NCBI GenBank assembly: GCA_963931925.1
Contig: OZ007581.1
Coordinates: 24,194,543 to 24,258,542 of the forward strand
Source: Onchidella celtica
Taxonomy: Eukaryota; Mollusca; Gastropoda; Systellommatophora; Onchidiidae
Length of the DNA: 64,000 nt
Direction of reading: 5' to 3'
Shown here: positions 1 through 9,891 of the stretch, piece by piece
Numbering within the stretch: position 1 is the first letter of the stretch
Layout: every line of letters begins with the position of its first letter
Notes under the pieces: model-generated
Told to the model about the DNA's origin: nothing
The model's input: only the letters and a program-made list of their open reading frames with translations
Databases searched by the model: none
Position numbers and translations under genes: made by a program

Positions 1-132
1 TAGAACATGTCACAGTAGGATAGTAAGATTTAGCAGTAATACTTAATGGGTGTTAGAAACAAGAGTCAAGAACACTACATTACATGAGACACCCCTTACC
101 CTTTTCCAAACATAATTTATATATATATATAT

Positions 133-1330
133 CAGGGTGACCAAACCGCGGCTCTCGAGACACAGTGTCATACGGGTCTTTGATCTTCAAAATGCGGCTG
201 ACAGTTTTATTTTTGGCAGTCTAATTTATTTACTGAAAAGGAAATTCGCACGTCTTTCTTAGATGTTCCCGTAGTTCATTACCATATTTTATATTTAATA
301 TGTTTAACATATTTAATATGTTCAGTATAGTCAAAACAATCAAGATTTTGAAAACAGTTTGGATAGATGTGTACTTTGAAATTACTGAAACTAATACAAA
401 TTAAATGCTTTAAAAAACTGCATACATGAGTAAATATTGTTGCAGGCATGTGTTTCTTAATATATATGACTAGCTGAGTTCCCGGCCCTGCCCGGGATAA
501 ATCGATTTCTTAGTTTCATTTCTGGGTGATTATTATAGACCTGCTTCATTTTGCCTGTTCCTTTAGCTTTATTTTATTTTTGTTTGTTTGTTTTTGGATA
601 CGTTTTACTGCTCTCCCTTTGCGCGTCGACGTCAAGCGCGTCCCGCCAGCATCCGTCAAATGGCTATGATTTGCGCACGGGTTAGTTTGTTTGCACATCG
701 CGGGAAGTGATAACGTCATTTTGTGTTAATGAAAAAGAAATATTATAATATTTTCCTAGGCATAATTATTGAAAAGACAAACCTATGTACTTTTGGCCCT
801 GCAGCGTCAATCTCCCAATTCCAGACCCTTTCTTTTTCCTAGTGCTTAGGCACATTGAGAACACACAGTTTCATACTTGATAGTCTAACAGAATCTCATC
901 ATTCAAAACAGTCCTAACCGGAAGTTGTTTTGTGAGTGTAAGGTTGTAACCGGAACCAATCTCAATTACATTAATTTGCCGAAAAAATAGACCGAATGCC
1001 AATGCCAATGTGTCGCAACATAGCAACTAATACAAACGTTCTGCGAGTTATTAATTATTGTTTTATTTTCTATGCCGGGGACACGACGACAGTCTATACT
1101 AAGCGTTGTATAAAATCTGAGGGCCATCGAATCAACATTAACAGAGGAGTAGCGAAAGGCGCGCTGCAATTGTCGTAAGGTTTCCCTTTTATTAATATAG
1201 ATATTTGTGTAACAAAATGTGTAATAACAATAAAAACGCATATGTAGATTTTGTTCATATCTCATGGCTCTCGAACATCTAAAGGTTATCGTATGTGGCT
1301 TTTATTAAATTAGGTAAATTTGGCCACCCC
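133..1330. mobile_element. hAT-type DNA transposon, non-autonomous, interrupted by a Helitron
   Basis: The left end reads CAGGGTGACCAAACCGCGGC, and the right end is its imperfect inverted copy (GGCCACCCCTG). This sequence style (CAGGGGTGGCCAAA, GCGGCTC, CGAGCC) is typical of hAT termini. Related copies lie at 14754-15069 and 24417-24895. No transposase is visible. I could not find a matching 8-bp target duplication, so the exact ends are approximate. Confidence 0.6.
470..1201 (-). mobile_element. Non-autonomous Helitron nested in the hAT element
   Basis: Read on the minus strand it begins TCTATATTAATAAAAGG and ends ...CTCAGCTAG, with a GC-rich hairpin-prone stretch (CCCGGGCAGGGCCGGGA) just before the CTAG terminus. 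Both flanks fit insertion between A and T with no target duplication, as is usual for Helitrons. The related hAT copy near 14870-14890 reads across the site uninterrupted. Its 3' third matches the Helitron at 2929-3694. Confidence 0.75.
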
Positions 1331-1594
1331 TGCCACTGTTTCACGAGCCACGACCACGTGACGATGTCGACAGTGTTCGTTAGCTCCTCGCTTAAAGTAA
1401 ATGCCGCTCACTGAGAGTGTGAAAGTTAAAAAAAAAAAAGTGTAGTTTTGAAGTTTCGCCGTTGGAATTGAAAGGAAATAATCAATGGCAAGATTTCAAA
1501 AGCCCAAACGCATGTTTGTTATACCAATTGCATGTGGCACCTCCTCTTCTTTTCTTCTAAATTAATCTTTGAGGAGGAGGAGGAAAGAAAAAAA

Positions 1595-1596
1595 AA

Positions 1597-1689
<93 letters not shown>

Positions 1690-1704
1690 TAGAGAGAGAG
1701 AGAC

Positions 1705-1754
<50 letters not shown>

Positions 1755-1755
1755 C
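1595..1755. repeat. (GA)n then (GACA)n compound microsatellite
   Basis: An almost pure purine GAGA/GATA tract passes into about ten GACA units. The arginine- and serine/leucine-rich ORFs across it are repeat artefacts. It abuts the left edge of duplication unit A. Confidence 0.95.
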
Positions 1756-2820
1756 GAGAGTAGGTATGTATGTTTGTGAGATGAAGAGAGGAAGCAAATC
1801 CGAAATTATCAGTAGAGATGTTTGCTGAGCTGAGAAAATGAGAGGCAGTGCCTGGATCTGTATCGGCGACTGACCACTCGGGAAATACAAGGGAATATGA
1901 CGATTCAGCTCTGCACCCACAAAGGACGTTTGCTCAATTTTGTCGGTTTTTGACCCTCCTCTCCCATGTACCCTTTTCATAAGTTTGGCTTGAACACACC
2001 TTGCACCAGCGTACCTGCCGTTGGAATCGTGAATCTTCGTGACAGGAGAGAACTATTAGGAAAGGAGAAAATAAAATGAACTTCACAAAAAAAGATGGTG
2101 TGCATTGCTATATAACTTTAATCTTGTCTGAAAAGGTACTTTTGAATATATCTAACAATTAAATGAATAATTTCTTTCAGAAAGGTCACTTGTCTTGACA
2201 TAACAGAAGATGTGTTGTACAGGAAATCATCAGGGGGTCTGTCTTGTAATCAGATAGCATGGTTTGTTAAAGAGGAATAACTCCTAAATCACATGCAGAA
2301 ATTCTTGTAGTTGTCCGCCCCTGCATATGTGTAGGGTAGTAGTGGGTACCTATGGGGATAGGAGAGATGGATATTAGATATAAATTTGAAGATTAAATTT
2401 AAAAAAAAAGAAAGCTTTCTAACTAATACACACTTGATATTACATGTATGCTAACTGCAGAAATTTTCTTCCACCAGCGTGAGTCCGCCAACACAAGTAC
2501 TTTGTGTACAGGCTGGACTTTAAACTACTTTTGACTTGCATGAATCAGTTAGGTTGTATCTCAGTAACATTTTCAAAAGATACAGAGGACTGGTTTTGTC
2601 TCGCCAATTCGGCTCAACAAGAAATTAGAGTCTAGATGTCTTCCATACTTAACTTAGGTTCCATGCCTTGTTACTTCGTGTAATAATATTGTTATTGGGT
2701 TATGATAGGTCTATGCAATGATGTGCTAGGTGTGTGTTCCATGCATATGCTCTTTAACGTTCTGTGAATTTCTCTCATGGGGTAATGACGTAATTCTGAT
2801 CTCATTTAATAGTGCTAGTC

Positions 2821-2878
2821 TCACACCTGCCAGAACTTCATGAAGTCTAAATATACCATTTTTCCCCCTGCCTGTGAC
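2821..2878 (-). CDS. Tentative terminal exon of CpeT-like gene, copy A
   Basis: After an acceptor ending CTGAAAG, the frame set by the previous exon (phase 2) reads RSQAGGKMVYLDFMKFWQV and then a stop. The equivalent stretch in copy B (16557-16608) stays open with conservative changes and stops two codons earlier. The split codon is AG in copy A and CG in copy B, so a first base of G gives arginine in both, which favours this choice. The polypyrimidine tract is weak. Another acceptor near 2620 would give a different short tail. Only a transcript would decide. Confidence 0.35.
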
Positions 2879-2928
2879 CTTTCAGATTGGAATGCCGCAC
2901 GCATGTCTAAAATGTGAACTGTTCCAAA

Positions 2929-3694
2929 TCTATATATATATTTGGACAACTTGGAGCGGTCCTTCCCTATGCATAGAAAAACGGCTAAACGTAGAAAGTT
3001 CAAACTTTCTGTGCTCATTAGTTAAAAAATCTACTAGGTTTTTACACATTCATTTTGAAGATATAAAATGTGTAAATGTACAAACTGAATTTATGAAGTC
3101 ATTTGTTTTGTTACCAGTTCCAATCATCTTTTTACAACACCATTTTCAACATCTATACTATATATATTTGTGGACTTGAGATTTTTCGTTGCAAAAGGCT
3201 CCTGAACCACTCAACACTCAGACTTCAAATTTTATATGGTACATCAGAATGGATGTAAGAGTGCATAGTTTTTAATAGAAGTCTCAAATCGGTGTATTTT
3301 TTTTTATTGGAAATTTATTGTTTCCCCAATTTTCACTAGGCTCATTGACATGCTGTAGGTTTTTATGACATCATCACTTCCTGAAAATTTTTTCGCCATG
3401 ATTTAGATCTATTTCGAGTCATGGTTCGCCATTTTAAGGTTTCGTTATCACTTCCTGCGATGTGTTCACTATCAAACACTCTAACCCGTGCGCAAATCAT
3501 GCTGTTGTACGGGATGCGCAGTGTGTCAACTCACAAAGGCAGAGCAGTAAGACTTATTTAAAAACAAACGAACAAAAATAAAAATAATAAACAAATAGGA
3601 ACAGGCAAGATGAAGCAGGTCCATAATAATCACCCAGAACTGAAACCAATATTCAAACCGATTTATCCCGGGCAGGGCCGGGGACCTCAGCTAG
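2929..3694 (+). mobile_element. Non-autonomous Helitron, present only in unit A
   Basis: It starts TCTATATATATA and ends CCTCAGCTAG, preceded by a GC-rich hairpin (CCCGGGCAGGGCCGGGG). The left host base is A and the right host base is T, with no target duplication. Unit B shows the uninterrupted site at 16658/16659. The insertion therefore most likely post-dates the duplication. It shares its 3' end with the Helitron at 470-1201. Confidence 0.85.
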
Positions 3695-4085
3695 TTGTGT
3701 TATATTTCAACCCATGGTGTTTGTTTCAACTCCCCCTTTTGCACAGCAGCCAGCTGAGAAATTGGACGTCAAACCTTTGCAGTTTGTTATGGGACTTTAA
3801 TATTTATACAGTAAGCTCTAGATGAGCCTTGAACATAGTTCTGTCTTTTCCCTATTCGGCTTTGTAATTGAACTGCAGTCCCGAAACAACAGCCATTGTG
3901 ATAAGGAGTTAGAATAAATCAAAAGTGTGAAACAACTTGATGAGTGCATTTTGAACATGTATCAAAGTGTACATTTCTTGTCTCTCTTCTACATGCTAAA
4001 ATATCTAGTTTTTCAGAAAGTGGAGATAGAACAAACATGAACTAAGGTGAAGATATGAATTTCATATGGAGGTCAGTTTACTTAC

Positions 4086-7000
4086 CTCGTAATCGGTTTC
4101 ATCTGATAAGGGACATGGCTGGGCTTCTCTGGTGAATGGCTGCCCCCTGGAACCAAGACACTCATCACGTTACAAGTGATCACGTCAGCAAAGGAGGTCT
4201 GAAGTTAAGAAACGAAAGGTTCAATCCCGGTAATGAAGCAATTTATTATGAGATCTAACTCAATGTTGAGACCAAAGATTTTCGTAAAACTAGAGTTGAC
4301 AGTAAAGACAACAGAAAGACAAAAAGATGTATTGATTGGTAACCGAGAATTGGGAAGAGATCCAGTGAAAGACCAGCAAGAAGATGGCAGGATGACACCA
4401 GAAACCATGAGGGAGAAATATGGCAGAGACAAACAGAGGGCAGGACCAGATGGAAGAAGTCGGCGGGGCTCTACATCCTGCAGGGAAGAAATAACGCTTA
4501 GAAGATAAAGGAGAGGAAAAAGAAGAGTTGTCGTTTACGGTAGAACACTTTAAAGGTGATGCAAACAAGCACTTTCGCCCGTGCAGATGCGGGGCCCTCT
4601 TGCAGAAGAGGGACAGCAAAGAATACATCTGACGTGATACTGCGTGTCGTAAGAGGCGACTAAAGGTGTAAAGGTCCTGGTCTCCCGAGAAGAGCCAGTT
4701 GGCGGTGGGCCAACTACCCACCCTGTAAAAATAAACCAGTTACAGAAACACAAGCAAATACTTTAAATCAGTCTTTTATCTTGGGAGAAGGGGGAGCATC
4801 TGCACCTGTAGATTCAATGAAGGACAATGGACAAAGCCGAAAGGACTCCACTGGCCTGACTGCTCCTTCATCAAACAAGTCAATCCGGATTGCGTCGTGG
4901 AATGTCCGCTCCATGTATGAAGCAGGAAAGAGTGCCCAGGTTACAATGGAGATGAGGCGATACAGACTGCACATACTTGGAGTTAGCGAGACCCGCTGGA
5001 TACAGTCCGGACTGAAACAACTTAATTCTGGGGAAAAGATTTTGTATTCTGGAAGGGAGGACAAAAAGCATACAGAAGGAGTAGCGATCATCTTGAGCAA
5101 GCACGCCCAGAGGTCTCTGAGGGGATGGGAACCCTACGGAAGGAGAATTATATTGGCATCATTTACTACAAAGAACAAGAACATCAACATGAACATTGTG
5201 CAGATATACGCCCCAACAAATGAAGCAACCGATGAGGACAAGGACGATTTCTACAACCAGCTTCAGGAAATAGTTGACACATTGCCAAGAAAAGATGTGA
5301 ACATTATAATGGGAGACGCCAATGCCAAGATAGGACAGGACAATACAGGGTATGAGGACATTATGGGGTGCAATGGTTTGGGACAAATGAATGAGAATGG
5401 AGAGCGGTTTGCAAGTTTCTGCGCATTTAACAGCTATGTGATTGGAGGTTCAGTATTCCCACACAAGAGGATCCATAAGGCCACTTGGATTTCACCGGAT
5501 GGAGTAACTGAAAACCAGATTGACCACTTTTGCATCACCCGACGTTTCAGACGCTCACTGGAGGATGTCATAGTACAGAGAGGAGCTGATGTTGGATCTG
5601 ACCATCACATGCTGCTGGCAAGACTCAAACTCCGCCTCAAGAAACAAGGTACCAGAGCAGGAACAAAGAGGAGAAAGTTTCAAGTGAGCCTTCTGGATGG
5701 AGACAAGAAGGAAGAGTTCCAGCTGACGCTGAGGAATAGATTCAAACCCCTTGTTGACCTCGAAGAGACAGTAGATTTGGAGACTCACTGGGCTAAGGTA
5801 AAAGGAGTATTTACATCGACATGTCAGGATGTTCTTGGGGAAAAGAAAGTGGAACACAAGGAATGGATCAGTAAAAAATCACTGGACTTGATAAGGATAA
5901 GAAGAGACCTAAAAGAACAGGTAAATGCAAGTCGTACAAGAAGCTCAAGAGCTGGTAACCAGGAAGAGTACCGGGCATCAGCTAAAGAGGTCAAAAAATC
6001 AATTAAAAAAGACAAAGAGGAGTTCATAGGAATGTTAGCAGAGAAAGCAGAGAAGGCAGCAACAGGAGGACACATGAGGATCCTCTACCAGACTACAAAG
6101 ACTCTTGCTGGAAAATATGGAAAACCTGAAGTTCCTGTCAAGGATTACAACAGGAAGGCTATTTTTGGAAAGGAAGCTCAGGCAAAAAGATGGATAGAAC
6201 ATTTTAACAGCCTCTTGAACAGACCTCCACCAAGCAACCCACCCGACATTCTACCCGCAAGAAATGATTTACCGATCAGTTGCGACCCTCCGACTAAAGC
6301 AGAGATTAATGATGCCATAAAGCAGTTAAATCGAGGCAAGGCAGCTGGACCAGATCAGATCCCACCAGAGGCGCTGAAGGCAGATGCCGCTGGGGCTGCA
6401 GAGGGTCTGCACTCACTATTCTCGAAGATTTGGATCGGAGGCAAGTTTCCAAAGGACTGGAAGGAAGGACACCTCGTGAAGCTTCCAAAAAAAGGGGACC
6501 TCAGCAATTGTAGTAACTACAGAGGAATCACACTTCTCTCCATCCCAGGAAAGGTTTTCAATCGGATTCTTCTCAAGCGAATACAGAATGCAACAGACCA
6601 AAAACTTCGTGAGGAGCAAGCTGGTTTCAGGAGTAATCGATCAACCACCGACCAGATCGCCACGCTGAGAATCATAGTAGAGCAGTCGCTAGAGTGGAAC
6701 TCCCAACTGATAGTGAACTTCCTTGACTACGAGAAGGCCTTTGATAGCATCGATAGAGAAACACTGTGGAGAATATTGAGACATTATGGAATCCCAGAGA
6801 AGATGGTGAACCTTATTAAGAGCATGTACGACGGGACAAGTTGCAGAGTCGTACACGATGGCGAGCTTACTGACAGCTTTGATATCAAGACTGGTGTTAG
6901 GCAGGGTTGTTTGCTGTCCCCATTTCTGTTTGTCCTGGTGATTGATTGGCTTATGAAAGAAACCACCAGTGGAGGAAGAAATGGCATACAATGGACCCCA

Positions 7001-9730
7001 TGGACACAGCTGGACGATCTAGATTTTGCAGATGACTTGGCACTATTGTCGCACACACACGACCAGATGCAAGCAAAGACTACAGCTCTAAACAAAATTT
7101 CAGAATCTATTGGATTGAGGATACATCCTGCGAAGTCGAAGGTCCTAAAAATTGTTGCACCCCCAAGCGCACAAGTCAGAGTAGGAGATCAACCACTGGA
7201 AGATGTAGAGTCCTTCTGCTATCTTGGTAGTATCATTGACAATAAGGGAGGAACAGAGGCAGAAGTCAAAGCACGAATTGGAAAGGCACAGGCAGCTTTC
7301 AAGTCCTTAAGCAAGATTTGGAGAACCAAGGATATATCTCTAAAAACAAAGCTGAGGATATTCAACTCGAACGTGAAGTCAGTCCTGTTGTATGGATGTG
7401 AGACTTGGAATGCGTCTCAGGCCTGCATAAAGAGAATCCAAGTTTTCATCAACAGATGTTTGAGGAAGCTACTTAAGATCAGATGGACAGACAAGGTCAG
7501 CAATGAAATTGTATGGAAAAGAACAAGACAGAGCCCAGTCAGAGAGGAAATTGGTAGGAGGCGATGGAGATGGATCGGCCACACTCTCAGGAGGCCAGGA
7601 AACAGCATCACGAAGAAGGTATTGGATTGGAATCCCCAGGGCAAGAGATCAAGAGGAAGGCCGCGCGGAACGTGGAGAAGAGCCAGAGAAAATGATGTGC
7701 AACGAAGCGGAAAGACTTGGAATAATGTAAAGAGGCTGGCCCATGATAGAGAGGGATGGAAAGTGTTTGTTGGTGGCCTATACCCTGATCCAGGGTGAGA
7801 AAGGCAATGATGATGATGAAACAAGCACTTTAAGAAGTCCTGAAATGGCCATACAATATCCCATCTCCTTTGACGAATTAAATCTGTTCATTTTTTAACC
7901 AATTACAGCAATAGTCAGTGAAATCAGCTTTCCAAGCCATTGCCAGCTTTAAAAACCAATTTTCACTACATATAATTATACAATATATGCAATAGAAAAT
8001 ATACAATTATCACTACATAAAATATAACACAATATATGCAATACTAAATGTACAATTATCAGTATATGCAATACAATTATTTACAATATACACAGTACAA
8101 AATGTACAATTATCACTATATACAATACAATAATACAACACAAAATGTACACCTATCACTATATAAATTATACAATATAACTATACAATATATACAGTAC
8201 AAACCTGTACAAAATCTACAGTTATCACTATATATATGATCATATACAATACAAAATGTACAATTTTCAATTTAGACAATATAGTTATAATATACAATTT
8301 TATAGAATACAAAATGTACAATCATTACTATATACAATTTATTTATAATATATATCATATAAACAAAGAAAATAACAATTATCACCAACAACTAAAAACC
8401 CTTCAAATTTCACTCCTTGGCAGCAACATGGCATGTAGCAGCAGTTTCTAACCTGACAGAATCACTGCAATGATTACTGGTCATCTTCATGGTCAGGTCA
8501 TTGTTCTTGGATTATTTCATTCTCTGCCCTAGTCGTTCGCACTTCTTTTTAATTGTTCCATTTTCTTATTCTTGTTTATGTTGTTGTTGTTTCTATTGTT
8601 CTCTTGGCATTCATAGCCCTCCAAAGAGCTCCCTAATGGGTTGCCTTGTATTTGTCCTCGTCCTGCCCTCCTTTGCCTTCCTTCTTTCTTCGCCCTCGGA
8701 TGGGCTCCCTAATGGATTTGCCTTGTTTTTGTCCTCGTCTTGGCCCTCTTTTCCTTCCTTCTTTCTTAGTCCCCCCCCCCCCCCAAAGAGCTCCCTAATG
8801 GATTTGCCTTGTTTTTGTCCTCATCTTGGCCCTCTTTTCCTTCCTTCTTTCTTAGTCCCCCCCCCCCCCAAAGAGCTCCCTAATGGATTTGCCTTGTTTT
8901 TGTCCTCGTCTTGGCCCTCTTTTCCTTCCTTCTTTCTTAGTCCCCCCCCCCCCCAAAGAGCTCCCTAATGGGTTGCCTTGTTTTTGTCCTCGTCTTGGCC
9001 CTCTTTTCCTTCCTTCTTTCTTAGACCCCCCCCCCCCAAGAGCTCCCTAATGGATTGCTTTGTTTTTGTCCTCGTCTTGGCCCTCTTTTCCTTCCTTCTT
9101 TCTTAGTCCCCCCCCCCCCCCAAGAGCTCCCTAATGGATTGCTTTGTTTTTGTCCTCGTCTTGGCCCTCTTTTCCTTCCTTCTTTCTTGGCCCTCCGAAG
9201 GGCTCAGGGCGGGCTACTTTCTTCTTTTCCTTCTCCCTTTTTATTTTTCTTACTATTTACCTTAAACTGCACGTTTTCAGCATCTTTGAATCATTAAAAT
9301 ACCCATTTTATTTCTGTCTTGCTGTCCCATCTTTTACTCCCACCAGTTTCCAATACATTTCTCTACCTCAGATATCTCTACACAGGGAGAAAAAAAACCT
9401 GACAGTAAGTTTTTTGATACTTGATGAAAGAAGGGACTGAAACTGAAACTAACCTCAGGTGGGTAGTTGGCACAGTCTGGGAATTCGCCAAAGAAAATTC
9501 CATCATCTATTTCATAGTATGTGCCGTCACAGCCTTCGAGGTACTCAAGGTCATCAGGGGTCAAGGTCTGGAGACTGTCACTGGACATGGGGCATGGGGA
9601 AATGAAAGACATTGATATAGCTGGGTAGAGATGACTTTAAATTAGTCATGATATTAACAAACAGGCAGGCAGTGAGGGGTAGATAGACAGAAAGAAATAT
9701 AGATAGATAGACAGACAGACAGACAGGTAA

Positions 9731-9790
<60 letters not shown>

Positions 9791-9803
9791 CTAGCTAGAT
9801 AGC

Positions 9804-9891
<88 letters not shown>

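Noticed and set aside
4207-4222. GGTTCAATCCCGG as a tRNA B-box
   Set aside because: There is no A-box at the right spacing and no cloverleaf.
8489-8968. 159-codon ORF rich in proline and serine
   Set aside because: It runs across the 85-bp minisatellite in intron 4, and the frame depends on the lengths of C runs.
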